DNA of 64,000 nucleotides from Halotalea alkalilenta DSM 17697 (GCF_000621205.1 NZ_KK211227.1:154893-218892); one strand, 5' to 3'. Positions 23,307 to 32,617 are shown, counted from the stretch's first letter. Notes: generated by a model not told the origin, from the sequence alone. Made by a program: numbers and translations.

Positions 23307-24416
23307 ATGGCACTCATGTTTCCGCGCCTGGCGCGCAACTTCATTCGTAACGGCTACTTCCCCACCGACGAGCCGACATTGGAGCGGGCCTTGTCCGCAC
23401 TGGCGCCGTCTCCCGGCACCATGTCCATCCTCGATCCCTGCGCCGGCGAAGGCGTGGCGATCGCCGAAGCCGCCCACGCCCTCGGGCGCGAGCAGGTCAA
23501 GGCCTTCGCCGTCGAGTACGACGCCGAGCGTGCCCGCCACGCACGGCAACTGGTCGATCGCTGCATCCACGGTGACCTGATGGACACGCTGATCTCGCGC
23601 CAGTCCTTCGGGCTGCTGTGGCTGAACCCGCCGTATGGCGACCTGAGCAAGGACGTGAACGGCAACATCGGCTATCAGGGCCAGTGTCGTGCGCGGCTGG
23701 AAAAGCTGTTTTATCAGCGTGCGCTGCCGCTGCTGCAGTACGGCGGCGTGTTGATCTTCATCGTGCCGTCCTACGTGCTCGACGCCGAGCTGGTCGGATG
23801 GCTGACGCGCCACTTCGCCGACCTGCGTATCTACCGTGCGGTGGAGACGCAGTTCAAGCAGGTGGTGATCTTCGGTCGCAGGATCCGTCAGCGCGACCAG
23901 GCGTCGGAGTCGGTCAAGGCCGTGCGCGGTCTGCTGCTGCAGATCGGACAGGGCGACGCCGAAGCCGAGGAACTGCCGCTCGAATGGCCGTTCCTGCCGT
24001 ACACCGTCCCTGCCAGCCCGGCCGAGCCGGAGCACTTCTATCGCGTGACGATGGAGCCCGAGCAGTTCGCCGATGAAGTCGGCCGGCTGCAAGGACTCTG
24101 GCCAGCGCTCGATACCCACCTGGGCGCCGCGCAGCAGTCGCTGCGTCCGCCCGCGCGGGCCTTGTCGCACTGGCATCTCGCCCTGGCCTTGGCCGCAGGC
24201 GCGATCTCCGGCGTGGTGACGTCCAAGAGCGGGCGCGTGCTCGTCGTCAAAGGTGATACCCACAAGGAGAAGACCCTCCAGACGGAGTACACCGAGCGCG
24301 ACGACGGCTCCGTGGCCGAGACGCGCATCCTCACCGACAAGTTCGTGCCGGTCATTCGTGCATGGGACTTGACGCTGGGCTCGCCCACGTGGGGCGAAGT
24401 GCTGACCATCCGCTGA
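23307..24416 (+). CDS. SAM-dependent DNA-methyltransferase-like protein
   Basis: This 369-aa Rossmann-fold protein has SAM motif I at residues 41-49 (ILDPCAGEG) and the adenine-methyltransferase-type catalytic motif NPPY at 107-110 (LWLNPPYGD). Next comes GYQGQCRARLEKLFYQRALP and the motif LIFIVPSYVLD. A C-terminal domain follows after residue 230. It resembles the methyltransferase-like proteins of ICEs and could modify element DNA for anti-restriction. No cognate endonuclease is adjacent. Confidence 0.85.
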   Translation: MALMFPRLARNFIRNGYFPTDEPTLERALSALAPSPGTMSILDPCAGEGVAIAEAAHALGREQVKAFAVEYDAERARHARQLVDRCIHGDLMDTLISRQSFGLLWLNPPYGDLSKDVNGNIGYQGQCRARLEKLFYQRALPLLQYGGVLIFIVPSYVLDAELVGWLTRHFADLRIYRAVETQFKQVVIFGRRIRQRDQASESVKAVRGLLLQIGQGDAEAEELPLEWPFLPYTVPASPAEPEHFYRVTMEPEQFADEVGRLQGLWPALDTHLGAAQQSLRPPARALSHWHLALALAAGAISGVVTSKSGRVLVVKGDTHKEKTLQTEYTERDDGSVAETRILTDKFVPVIRAWDLTLGSPTWGEVLTIR

Positions 24417-24447
24417 TCGCTGTTCCCTGACGGTTCGCCGTCGCCTT

Positions 24448-24519
24448 CATCCACCCACCGGGGTCACGTTGCCCCCGATGGGGGTGCCGTGGCCCCTGCT
24501 TCCAGAAGGAGAAACCACC
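24448..24519 (+). promoter_or_regulatory. Two-stem leader (E) before the 101-aa gene
   Basis: GGGGTCACG (24460-24468) pairs with CGTGGCCCC (24488-24496) along its entire length with G-U pairs. An inner GCCCCC-GA-TGGGGG stem is enclosed. It opens with CACCCACC and is followed by an AAGGAG box before the ATG at 24520. Confidence 0.65.
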
Positions 24520-24825
24520 ATGGCACTCACAATCCTCAACCTCGCGTCACAAGCACGCTTTTCGCCCGGGCAGGTGGTCATGACCGCCGGCGTCGATGAG
24601 CTGGTCCGACAGGGCCGGCTCGACCCCACGCCGTACCTGCGCCGCCATCTTCATGGCGACTGGGGCGATCTGGACGACAGCGATCGACGGCAGAACGATG
24701 CCGCGCTGAAGTCCGGCGAGGATCGTCTTTTCTCGTCCTACCAGGTCACGCACGACCTGAAGCTCTGGATCATCACCGAATGGGATCGCAGCGTTACCAC
24801 GCTGCTGTTGCCCAGCGAATACTGA
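24520..24825 (+). CDS. Plasmid-related hypothetical protein (101 aa)
   Basis: This 101-aa protein starts MALTILNLASQARFSPGQVV and carries YLRRHLHGDWGDLDDSDRRQND and the ending LKLWIITEWDRSVTTLLLPSEY. This HLxGDWGDLxxxDxxxN pattern is familiar from small plasmid- and ICE-encoded proteins annotated as type I restriction or plasmid-related proteins. It has no known activity. It lies between the methyltransferase-like and helicase genes with a structured leader of its own. Confidence 0.85.
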   Translation: MALTILNLASQARFSPGQVVMTAGVDELVRQGRLDPTPYLRRHLHGDWGDLDDSDRRQNDAALKSGEDRLFSSYQVTHDLKLWIITEWDRSVTTLLLPSEY

Positions 24826-24869
24826 TCCGCATCCAGCGGCACCTACACGTTTCTTTGCCGCGTCTTTCT

Positions 24870-24935
24870 TCCCACCCACGGGCATGTCACCGCCCCGTGG
24901 GGGAGGCGCATGCCCCATTGCTTTGGAGCATCACC
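24870..24935 (+). promoter_or_regulatory. Two-stem leader (F) before the helicase gene
   Basis: GGGCATG (24880-24886) pairs perfectly with CATGCCC (24909-24915). The inner CGCCCC-GT-GGGG region forms a second stem. It opens with CACCCAC. A weak TTGGAG box precedes the ATG at 24936. Confidence 0.65.
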
Positions 24936-27209
24936 ATGTCCCTCGATCTCGAAACCGTTCCCGAAACCGCTGTGCAGGGCGACCTGCTCGAAGTGGCCGC
25001 TTCACCCCTCACGCTCAGCCTGCAGGACTTCGTGTCCGAGTTCGGCGACGAGCTGCTTGATTCACTCAACCGCGCCAATCCTCCGGTCTACACCGGCCAG
25101 ATGCGGGTGCATCGGCAAATGATCCTCGCCGCGCTCAAGCGCAAGCTGTTCCCCGCGCAAGCCGATGTGGTCCACGCCGTCACCGAACTGTTGGTCGATC
25201 GCGGCGAACGCGCCGCGATCGTCAATGGCGAGATGGGCTGCGGCAAGACGACAGTGGGTATTGCCACCGCCGCCGTGCTCAACGCCGAAGGCTACCGCCG
25301 TACCCTGGTGCTCTCGCCACCCCACCTGGTCTACAAGTGGCGGCGCGAGATCCAGGAGACGGTGGCCGGTGCCAAGGTCTGGGTGCTCAATGGCCCGGAC
25401 ACGCTGGTCAAGCTGCTGAAACTGCGCGAGCAGTTGGGCGTGCCGGCCCAGGGCCAGGAGTTCTTCGTCCTGGGCCGCGTACGGATGCGGATGGGGTTCC
25501 ACTGGAAACCTGTCTTCGTCCGCCGGCGCACGCCTCACGGCGACGTGGGGGCCTGCCCGGATTGCGGGCATGTCATCACCGACCTCGACGGCGAGCCGAT
25601 CAACCCGGTCGAACTCGAAGCCGAGGAGTCCCGCCGCAAGTGCAGCCACTGCCGTGCACCGCTGTGGTCGTTGATCCGTCCGAGGGGCTTGTCCGCGAGC
25701 GACCAGTCCTCCGCTGTCCTCAAAGCCTTGAAGCGCATCCCAACCATCGGGGAAGTCACCGCGCAGAAGCTGATGCAGAAGTTCGGTGACGCCTTCCTCG
25801 CGTCGATGCTCGGGGACAACATCCACGAGTTCATCAACCTGATGGACGACCGCGGCGAACTGGTCTTCTCGGACCGGCAAGCCCACCGGATGGAACGCGC
25901 GATGGCCAACATGGAGTTCGGCTTCGGCGAGGGCGGCTACCAGCCGTCCGAGTTCATCAAGAGGCAGCTTCCCCAAGGCACGTTCGACCTGCTCATCGCC
26001 GACGAGGCGCACGAGTACAAGAACGGCGGCTCCGCTCAGGGCCAGGCCATGGGGGTGTTGGCGGCCAAGGCGCGCAAGACGCTGCTGCTCACCGGCACGC
26101 TGATGGGCGGCTACGGTGACGACCTGTTCCACCTGCTGTTCCGAGCCCTGCCGGGGCGGATGATCGAAGACGGCTACCGGCCGACGAAGAGCGGCAGCAT
26201 GACCTCGGCCGCGATGGCGTTCATGCGCGATCACGGCGTGCTCAAGGACATCTATTCCGAGAGCACCGGCACGGCGCACAAGACGGCCAAGGGCACCAAG
26301 GTATCGGTGCGCACGGTCAAGGCGCCGGGCTTCGGTCCGAAGGGCGTGCTGCGTTGCGTCCTGCCGTTCACCGTCTTCCTCAAGTTGAAGGACATCGGTG
26401 GCAACGTGCTACCGCCCTACGACGAGGAGTTCCGCGAAGTCGCCATGGACACGGCGCAGGCCGCGGCCTACCGCGATCTGGCGGGTCGGCTGACCCAGGA
26501 GCTGAAGCAGGCCTTGGCGAAGCGCGACACGACACTGCTCGGCGTGGTCCTCAACGTGCTGCTGGCCTGGCCGGACTGCTGCTTTCGATCGGAAACCGTG
26601 GTGCATCCGCGCACGCGCAACACCTTGGCGTTCGTGCCGGCTCAGTTCAACGAGCTGGAGGTGATGCCCAAGGAACGCGAGCTGATCGAGATCTGCAAGC
26701 GGGAGAAGGCAGAGGGTCGCAAGACCCTGGTCTATTCGGTCTACACCGGCACGCGCGACACCACGTCGCGCTTGAAGGTGCTGCTGGAGCAGGAAGGCTT
26801 CAAGGTGGCGGTACTGCGCGCGAGCGTGGATGCCTCCCGCCGCGAGGACTGGATCGCCGAGCAGTTGGACCGTGGCATCGACGTGCTCATCACCAATCCC
26901 GAGCTGGTGAAAACCGGCCTGGACCTGCTGGAGTTCCCGACCATCGTGTTCCTCCAGAGCGGGTACAACGTGTACTCGCTGCAGCAGGCCGCCCGGCGTT
27001 CCTGGCGCATCGGCCAGAAGCAGCCGGTGCGCGTGATCTACCTCGGCTACGCCAACTCCTCGCAGATGACCTGCCTGGGGTTGATGGCCCGGAAGATCAT
27101 GGTGTCGCAAAGCACGTCGGGCGACGTGCCGGAGTCCGGGCTTGATGTCCTGAACCAGGACGGTGATTCCGTCGAGGTGGCATTGGCACGACAGCTCGTG
27201 GCGGCATGA
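24936..27209 (+). CDS. SNF2/DEAD-like helicase of ICE accessory region
   Basis: This 757-aa SF2 helicase has Walker A GEMGCGKTT at about residue 97-105, DEAH at about 357 (IADEAHEYKNG), and the SNF2-like C-terminal motif SLQQAARRSWRIGQKQPVRVIYLGY. Four cysteines in CPDCGH...CSHCRAP (about residues 208-245) form a zinc element. A helix-hairpin-helix-like KRIPTIGEVTAQKLMQKFG follows. The ATG at 24936 fits the preceding leader; the frame is open further upstream. It probably remodels DNA-protein complexes during transfer or protects the element. A strong terminator follows it. Confidence 0.88.
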   Translation: MSLDLETVPETAVQGDLLEVAASPLTLSLQDFVSEFGDELLDSLNRANPPVYTGQMRVHRQMILAALKRKLFPAQADVVHAVTELLVDRGERAAIVNGEMGCGKTTVGIATAAVLNAEGYRRTLVLSPPHLVYKWRREIQETVAGAKVWVLNGPDTLVKLLKLREQLGVPAQGQEFFVLGRVRMRMGFHWKPVFVRRRTPHGDVGACPDCGHVITDLDGEPINPVELEAEESRRKCSHCRAPLWSLIRPRGLSASDQSSAVLKALKRIPTIGEVTAQKLMQKFGDAFLASMLGDNIHEFINLMDDRGELVFSDRQAHRMERAMANMEFGFGEGGYQPSEFIKRQLPQGTFDLLIADEAHEYKNGGSAQGQAMGVLAAKARKTLLLTGTLMGGYGDDLFHLLFRALPGRMIEDGYRPTKSGSMTSAAMAFMRDHGVLKDIYSESTGTAHKTAKGTKVSVRTVKAPGFGPKGVLRCVLPFTVFLKLKDIGGNVLPPYDEEFREVAMDTAQAAAYRDLAGRLTQELKQALAKRDTTLLGVVLNVLLAWPDCCFRSETVVHPRTRNTLAFVPAQFNELEVMPKERELIEICKREKAEGRKTLVYSVYTGTRDTTSRLKVLLEQEGFKVAVLRASVDASRREDWIAEQLDRGIDVLITNPELVKTGLDLLEFPTIVFLQSGYNVYSLQQAARRSWRIGQKQPVRVIYLGYANSSQMTCLGLMARKIMVSQSTSGDVPESGLDVLNQDGDSVEVALARQLVAA

Positions 27210-27221
27210 TCCATGCGTTGC

Positions 27222-27254
27222 ATGCCGGCGGCCCTATGGTCGCCGGCATTTTTC
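27222..27254 (+). terminator. Intrinsic terminator after the helicase gene
   Basis: ATGCCGGCG (27222-27230) pairs perfectly with CGCCGGCAT (27241-27249) around a 10-base loop, followed by a T-run. It closes the accessory operon before the conjugation genes start. Confidence 0.85.
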
Positions 27255-27348
27255 CTGGCAAATCGGGAGCCGACGGATTCGCTTTGTTTGCTGTGACAAA
27301 GGGCTGGCGTGGCGATGGTGATGGCTCGTTGTTTCAGGACACCGATCC

Positions 27349-27933
27349 ATGCGCCCATCCCGCCAGCCCTTCCGTATTGCCGGACGCAGCCACCTGATCC
27401 GTTTGCCCGGCTTGCTCCTGGCCGCCATGGCCAGCGGCTGCGCGACGACGAACGCCGTGCCACCGACGCCCGCATCCGAAGCCATCGACATCGCGTCCGA
27501 AGCCGTGGCGGAGGTCGTGCCGGTGACGCGGTATGGCCGCTATACCCTGGTTGAACTCGCGCCGACGGCGGCCCAGCACGACCTGTTGCTGCAGGTGGTG
27601 GATGTGGATATCCCCGGCACGCTGGGCGCCACCGTCGGGGATGCGCTCCGGCACCTGGTCCTGCGCTCCGGCTACCGGCTGTGCGACGAGCAGTCCGCCG
27701 ACCTGCTGGCCTTGCCGCTGCCGGCGGCTCACTACCGGCTCGGCCCGGTCCTGCTGCGCGATGCGCTCTTGACCCTGGCCGGCCCCGCCTGGGATCTGCA
27801 GGTCGACGACGGTGAGCGGAAGGTGTGCTTCATCCGCAGCCTCAGGGAGGCTCGTACGCCGCACGAGCCCAAGCCACCGGAAAGCAACCGTTCGCAGGAG
27901 ACCCCTCCGCTGATCCGGGAGGTTTCGCCATGA
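27349..27933 (+). CDS. PilL-like ICE pilus lipoprotein (TIGR03748-type)
   Basis: This 194-aa exported protein has a signal with lipobox-like LLLAAMASGCATT near residue 31. The mature region has RYGRYTLVELAPTAAQHDLLLQ and VGDALRHLVLRSGYRLC, as in the PilL N-terminal domain of PFGI-1-class ICEs. It is the first gene of the conjugation operon and should lie in the periplasm or outer membrane as part of the transfer pilus machinery. Its stop overlaps the next start by four bases. Confidence 0.88.
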   Translation: MRPSRQPFRIAGRSHLIRLPGLLLAAMASGCATTNAVPPTPASEAIDIASEAVAEVVPVTRYGRYTLVELAPTAAQHDLLLQVVDVDIPGTLGATVGDALRHLVLRSGYRLCDEQSADLLALPLPAAHYRLGPVLLRDALLTLAGPAWDLQVDDGERKVCFIRSLREARTPHEPKPPESNRSQETPPLIREVSP

Positions 27934-28577
27934 CCATCCGGGACTCAGCGACGGGCCAGCGCACGACGCTGCTGCGGGTCGCGGCCGCAACCTGGTTGTT
28001 GCTCGTCAGCGCTGTGGTGCTGGTGGATCACATGGCCTTGTCCGGGCTGGCGGAACAGACCCAGGCCTTCGCGCCCACCGCGCAGGTGTCCCTGCTCGAA
28101 ACCCGAGTGGATGGCCTCTCGCATCGGATCGAACAACGCCACACTCAGCCCGCCGCCTTGCCGCAGGCGCGCTACGAGCAGGACACCGCGGCATTGGACC
28201 AACGGCTGGCGGCAATCGAGCAGGCGCAGGCCCATCACGCCGCCACCGATGCGCTGCACGCATTGGAAACCCGTGTCACGCGACTGGAAACCCGCCCGGT
28301 CTCGCGCCAGCCCAAGCCGCCCGCACCGCGGCCATCCCAACCCTTGGCGGCCCAACCCAAGCCTGTTGAGCCGTCATTCCGCCTGATCGGAGTGGAACTG
28401 CGTGCGGGAGAGCATTTCGTGTCGGTGATGCCTGTCGGTGGCACCGGGCTGGCCGATGTCCGCCTGCTGCACGCCGGAGAGTCGGAGGGTGGGTGGCGAC
28501 TGGACGGGATCGAGCGCGACGGCGCCGTCTTCCGGCAGGGAGACGAGATCCGCCGGCTGCCCATCCCGCCCCGATAG
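27930..28577 (+). CDS. ICE inner-membrane/periplasmic protein (215 aa)
   Basis: The N-terminus has one membrane anchor at about residues 17-34. It is followed by an amphipathic coiled-coil-like region (SLLETRVDGLSHRIEQ, and later LHALETRVTRLETRP), a Pro/Lys linker, and a small C-terminal domain (FRLIGVELRAGEHFVSVMPV, EGGWRLDGIERDGAVF). The layout resembles PilO/PilP-type periplasmic subunits. It is encoded between PilL and TIGR03759 and likely belongs to the pilus or transfer channel. The assignment is structural, not based on a specific family match. Confidence 0.75.
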   Translation: MTIRDSATGQRTTLLRVAAATWLLLVSAVVLVDHMALSGLAEQTQAFAPTAQVSLLETRVDGLSHRIEQRHTQPAALPQARYEQDTAALDQRLAAIEQAQAHHAATDALHALETRVTRLETRPVSRQPKPPAPRPSQPLAAQPKPVEPSFRLIGVELRAGEHFVSVMPVGGTGLADVRLLHAGESEGGWRLDGIERDGAVFRQGDEIRRLPIPPR

Positions 28578-28591
28578 AGAGGTCCACGCCG

Positions 28592-29338
28592 ATGGTCCCG
28601 CGCCACTTGATCCCGCCATTGATGGCCGTGTTGCTGGCCGCCTCCGCCATGCAGGTGGCACTTGCCCAGCCCACCGGTGCAACCACCGCGGCCAGGACGG
28701 CGCCGAGCCGTGAAGCGCCTGCGGCCATCGCTCGCAGCGACGAACAGCGGGCGCAGGACTGGGGGCTGCGCACGGACGAATGGACGCGCTATCGCGAGTT
28801 GATGCAAGGGCCGCTGGGCGTCTACTCGCCCAGCCTCGACCCGCTCACGGCCCTCGGCATCGAAGCACGTTCCGACGAGGAGCGCCGCCGCTACGCGGAA
28901 TTGCAGGTTCGGGCCGAAGCCCGGCGGGCCGAGAAGACGCTGGCCTACCAGCGTGCCTACGACGCCGCCTGGCAACGGATCGCGCCGGGCATGGCGAGGG
29001 TCAACCTGCCCGGTGCCAAGCCGACCGGCGCGGGCACCGCCATCGCATCAGGCACCGACCGAACCGCCATCTTCGTGAAGGACGGCTGTACCGCCTGCGA
29101 CCAGGCCGTGCAGCGGCTGCAGGCGTCGGGCGTCGAGTTCGATGTCTATGTCGTCGGCAGTCGCGCCGACGACGCGCGCATCCGTGAATGGGCACGCCGG
29201 GCCCGTATCGACCCGGCGAAGGTACGCGCCCGGCACATCACCCTCAACCACGACGGTGGCCGCTGGCTGTCCCTCGGCCTGCAGGGCGAACTGCCCGCCG
29301 TCGTGCGCCAGGTCGGCGGCCAATGGCAGCGACAGTAG
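28592..29338 (+). CDS. TIGR03759-family ICE transfer protein
   Basis: This 248-aa secreted protein has a signal peptide (LMAVLLAASAMQVALAQ). The mature part contains WGLRTDEWTRYRELMQGPLG and YSPSLDPLTALGIEARSDEE, typical of the family. A C-terminal thioredoxin-like piece has FVKDGCTACDQAVQRLQ, with Cys-x2-Cys. It is part of the periplasmic transfer apparatus, possibly acting in disulfide formation. The gene is followed by the transglycosylase gene, which it overlaps by 16 bp. Confidence 0.88.
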   Translation: MVPRHLIPPLMAVLLAASAMQVALAQPTGATTAARTAPSREAPAAIARSDEQRAQDWGLRTDEWTRYRELMQGPLGVYSPSLDPLTALGIEARSDEERRRYAELQVRAEARRAEKTLAYQRAYDAAWQRIAPGMARVNLPGAKPTGAGTAIASGTDRTAIFVKDGCTACDQAVQRLQASGVEFDVYVVGSRADDARIREWARRARIDPAKVRARHITLNHDGGRWLSLGLQGELPAVVRQVGGQWQRQ

Positions 29339-29901
29339 GCCTCGCGCGTCTCGCGCTCCTGCTGCTGGCTTGCTGGGCACTCGGCCAGGCGAAAGCCGGG
29401 GAGGTTCCGCCGCCGGCCTACCAGTTCGCGGCACAGCGTGCGGGCATTCCGGCGGCGGTGTTGTACGCGGTGGCCTTGCAGGAGAGTGGCACCCGGTACC
29501 ACGGCCGCCTCGTGCCCTGGCCCTGGACGCTCAACGTGGCCGGGGCATCGCATCGGTTCGCCACCCGTACCGAGGCCTGCGCCGGTTTGCACCTGGCATT
29601 GCGCGACGTGCCGCGCACCCGCATCGACGCCGGCCTGGGCCAGATCAACCTGGGCTACCAGCGTCACCGCTACGACCACCCCTGCGAACTGCTCGATCCC
29701 TATCGGAACCTGGCGCTGGCCGCGCAGATCCTGCGCGAGCAGCACGCGCCTGGCCAGGACTGGCTGATCACGATCGGCCGCTACCACCGTCCCGCTGGTG
29801 GCGCACCCGCTGCGCGCTACCGCCAGAGTGTTGGCCGCCACCTGGCCCGCGTACTGGGCGAGCCAGCGCGGGGCTCGGATAACCGGAGAACCCTGCCATG
29901 A
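29323..29901 (+). CDS. Lytic transglycosylase (SLT domain, VirB1-like)
   Basis: This 192-aa exported muramidase has a signal peptide (LALLLLACWALGQAKAG) and a catalytic Glu54 in YAVALQESGTRYHG. Next come LGQINLGYQ and ALAAQILREQ, matching the SLT fold. It opens the peptidoglycan layer for the conjugation channel. The ATG lies inside the end of the TIGR03759 gene, and the stop overlaps the TIGR03765 start by four bases. Confidence 0.92.
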   Translation: MAATVGLARLALLLLACWALGQAKAGEVPPPAYQFAAQRAGIPAAVLYAVALQESGTRYHGRLVPWPWTLNVAGASHRFATRTEACAGLHLALRDVPRTRIDAGLGQINLGYQRHRYDHPCELLDPYRNLALAAQILREQHAPGQDWLITIGRYHRPAGGAPAARYRQSVGRHLARVLGEPARGSDNRRTLP

Positions 29902-30449
29902 AGCCTCGAATCTTCCGTCCGGCTGTGCCGTGGCTGATCGGCTTGCTGCCGCTCGTGTCCGTGCCAGCCGCTTTCGCACAATCGCCGCCCTTGATCGTCG
30001 TCGAGGATCGCGGCAGGGCCTCCGCGCTGCCTTATTACCAGGCCCTCGACCTGCAACCGCGCACCGGAAACCGGCCATCACCCAGGATCGAGATGCCACG
30101 CCTGCCCGAAGGGCCTTCTGGCGAGGCGGCCATGCTGCCGGTGCGCTCGGCCCATTTGGTCCCTGGCGATGTGGCTCCCCGGGCGATCCAGGCGCCGGGG
30201 CTCACGCCGATGTTCCTGGTTGGTGATGACCAGCGCTCCCATGCCTGGCTGCGCCAGCGTGCCCCGGCGCTGCGCGAGCTCGGGGCCGTGGGGTTGGTGG
30301 TCCAGGTCGAGTCACCGCAGGCACTTGCGGCACTGCGTGCCCTGGCGCCCGGGCTGATGCTGGCGCCGGCGTCCGGCGACGACCTGGCCGAGCGCCTGGG
30401 CCTGCGCCACTACCCGGTGCTCATCACGTCCACCGGTGTCGAGCAGTAG
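29898..30449 (+). CDS. TIGR03765-family ICE transfer protein
   Basis: This 183-aa periplasmic protein has a signal peptide (LIGLLPLVSVPAAFAQ). The mature part begins SPPLIVVEDRGRASALPYYQALDLQP and ends GLRHYPVLITSTGVEQ, as in the family. The central part (LTPMFLVGDDQRSHAWL, LRELGAVGLVVQVESP) is conserved. It is co-encoded with the transglycosylase and TraD in PFGI-1-type elements and contributes to the type IV secretion apparatus; its exact role is unknown. Confidence 0.9.
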   Translation: MKPRIFRPAVPWLIGLLPLVSVPAAFAQSPPLIVVEDRGRASALPYYQALDLQPRTGNRPSPRIEMPRLPEGPSGEAAMLPVRSAHLVPGDVAPRAIQAPGLTPMFLVGDDQRSHAWLRQRAPALRELGAVGLVVQVESPQALAALRALAPGLMLAPASGDDLAERLGLRHYPVLITSTGVEQ

Positions 30450-30457
30450 GTGCGCAA

Positions 30458-32617
30458 ATGGCCCAACCGCATGCGGTCGAGGTTCTGCTGCGGCCAGCGG
30501 TAGAGCTATACACCGTTGCCGTATGCGCAGGCGCCGCGGTGGTGTGCGTGGTGGCACCGTGGTCGCTCGCGTTGAATCCGGTACTCGGCCTCGGCAGCGC
30601 GCTGGCCTTCCTGGCCTTCGGCGCGATTCGCCTGCGCGACGCCTGGGCCATCCTGCGCTACCGCCGCCACATCCGTCGTCTGCCTCGCTACGTGATGACG
30701 AGCCGTGACGTGCCAGTGAGCCAGTACCGTCTGTTCGTTGGGCGTGGCTTCCGCTGGGAACAACGACACACCCATCGGCTGACGCAGACCTACAAGCCCG
30801 AGTTCCGGCGCTACGCCGAACCGACGAGGTTCTACCGCCTGGCGCGCCGCCTGGAGGAGCGGCTGGAGTTCGCGCCGCCGCCGCTGCCCAGGCTGGCGCG
30901 GGCTTTGGCCTGGGACAGCCCGCTCAACCCGGTCCGGCCGTTGCCGCCCGTGGGTGGCATGCCGCGCCTGCATGGCATCGAGCCGCACGAGACCGACGTC
31001 ACCCTGCCGCTGGGCGAGCGTGTGGGCCACACCCTGGTGCTCGGCACCACGCGCGTGGGCAAGACGCGCCTGGCCGAACTGTTCATCACCCAGGACATCC
31101 GCCGCAAGGTCCGTGGCGAGCACGAGGTGGTGATCGTCTTCGACCCCAAGGGCGATGCCGACCTGCTCAAGCGCATGTATGTCGAGGCCAGGCGAGCCGG
31201 ACGCGAGGGCGAAATGTACGTGTTCCACCTGGGCTGGCCCGACATCTCGGCACGCTACAACGCCGTGGGCCGGTTCGGGCGCATCTCGGAGGTCGCCACG
31301 CGCATTGCGGGGCAGCTTTCCGGCGAGGGCAACAGCGCCGCGTTTCGCGAGTTCGCCTGGCGCTTCGTCAACATCATCGCGCGCGCCCTGGTGGAACTGG
31401 GGCAGCGGCCAGACTACCTGCTGATCCAGCGCCACGTCGTCAACATCGACGCGCTGTTCATCGAGTACGCCCAGCACTTCTTCGCCCGAACCGAGCCCAA
31501 GGCCTGGGAGGTGATCGTCCAGCTCGAAGGACGCCTCAACGACAAGACCATCCCGCGCCACATGGTCGGGCGAGAGAAGCGGGTGGTGGCACTGGAGCAG
31601 TACCTGTCGCAGACACGAACCTACGACGCGGTGCTCGACGGCCTGCGCTCCGCGGTGCGCTACGACCGCACCTACTTCGACAAGATCGTCGCTTCGCTGT
31701 TGCCGCTGCTGGAGAAGCTCACCACCGGCAAGATCGCGCAACTGCTCGCGCCGAACTATTCCGACCTGTCTGACCCGCGCCCGATCTTCGACTGGATGCA
31801 GATCATCAGGAAGCGGGCCGTGGTCTATGTGGGATTGGATGCGCTGTCCGACGCCGAAGTGGCGGCGGCCGTCGGCAACAGCATGTTCAGCGACCTGGTG
31901 TCGGTAGCAGGGCACATTTACAAGCACGGCATCGACGACGGCTTGCCGGGGGCATCGGCCAATGCCAAGGTCGCCATCAACGTTCATGCGGACGAGTTCA
32001 ACGAACTGATGGGCGATGAGTTCATCCCGCTCATCAACAAGGGGGGCGGTGCAGGCATGCAGGTCACGGCCTATACGCAGACGCTCTCGGATATCGAGGC
32101 GCGCATCGGCAATCGCGCCAAGGCCGGCCAGGTCATCGGCAACTTCAACAACCTGTTCATGCTGCGGGTGCGCGAGACCGCCACCGCCGAACTGCTGACA
32201 CGACAACTGCCGAAGGTGGAGGTCTACACCACCACCCTGGTCAGCGGCGCCACCGACAGTTCCGACATCCACGGCCAAACCGACTTCACCAGCAACGCGC
32301 AGGACCGCATCAGCACGTCGAGCGTGCCGCTCATCGAGCCCGCACACGTGGTCGGCCTGCCCAAGGGTCAGTGCTTCGCCCTCATCGAAGGCGGCAACCT
32401 GTGGAAGGTCCGCATGCCGTTGCCGGCGCCCGATCCGGACGAAGCCATGCCCCGGGACCTGCAACAACTGGCCGGCTACATGCGCCAGCACTACGCCGAG
32501 GCGGGCGAATGGTGGGAGGGCAACGGGCTGCCCCGGCTGCACGACCACGACGCGTTGCCAGCGGATCTGGCCGAGGAAGTGCAAGAAGGCACGCCGGATG
32601 AAGAGGCTCCATCGTGA
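30458..32617 (+). CDS. traD: TraD-type conjugative coupling ATPase (SXT/TOL subfamily)
   Basis: This 719-aa VirD4/TraD-like protein has two N-terminal membrane helices at about residues 17-55. Walker A is GTTRVGKT at about 195-202 and Walker B is VVIVFDPKGD at about 224-233. Conserved C-terminal motifs include AKVAINVHADEFNELMGDEF and QVTAYTQTLSDIEARIG. It couples the relaxosome to the secretion channel and pumps DNA. The stop overlaps the next gene by four bases. A 715-aa frame antisense to it is a shadow. Confidence 0.94.
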   Translation: MAQPHAVEVLLRPAVELYTVAVCAGAAVVCVVAPWSLALNPVLGLGSALAFLAFGAIRLRDAWAILRYRRHIRRLPRYVMTSRDVPVSQYRLFVGRGFRWEQRHTHRLTQTYKPEFRRYAEPTRFYRLARRLEERLEFAPPPLPRLARALAWDSPLNPVRPLPPVGGMPRLHGIEPHETDVTLPLGERVGHTLVLGTTRVGKTRLAELFITQDIRRKVRGEHEVVIVFDPKGDADLLKRMYVEARRAGREGEMYVFHLGWPDISARYNAVGRFGRISEVATRIAGQLSGEGNSAAFREFAWRFVNIIARALVELGQRPDYLLIQRHVVNIDALFIEYAQHFFARTEPKAWEVIVQLEGRLNDKTIPRHMVGREKRVVALEQYLSQTRTYDAVLDGLRSAVRYDRTYFDKIVASLLPLLEKLTTGKIAQLLAPNYSDLSDPRPIFDWMQIIRKRAVVYVGLDALSDAEVAAAVGNSMFSDLVSVAGHIYKHGIDDGLPGASANAKVAINVHADEFNELMGDEFIPLINKGGGAGMQVTAYTQTLSDIEARIGNRAKAGQVIGNFNNLFMLRVRETATAELLTRQLPKVEVYTTTLVSGATDSSDIHGQTDFTSNAQDRISTSSVPLIEPAHVVGLPKGQCFALIEGGNLWKVRMPLPAPDPDEAMPRDLQQLAGYMRQHYAEAGEWWEGNGLPRLHDHDALPADLAEEVQEGTPDEEAPS

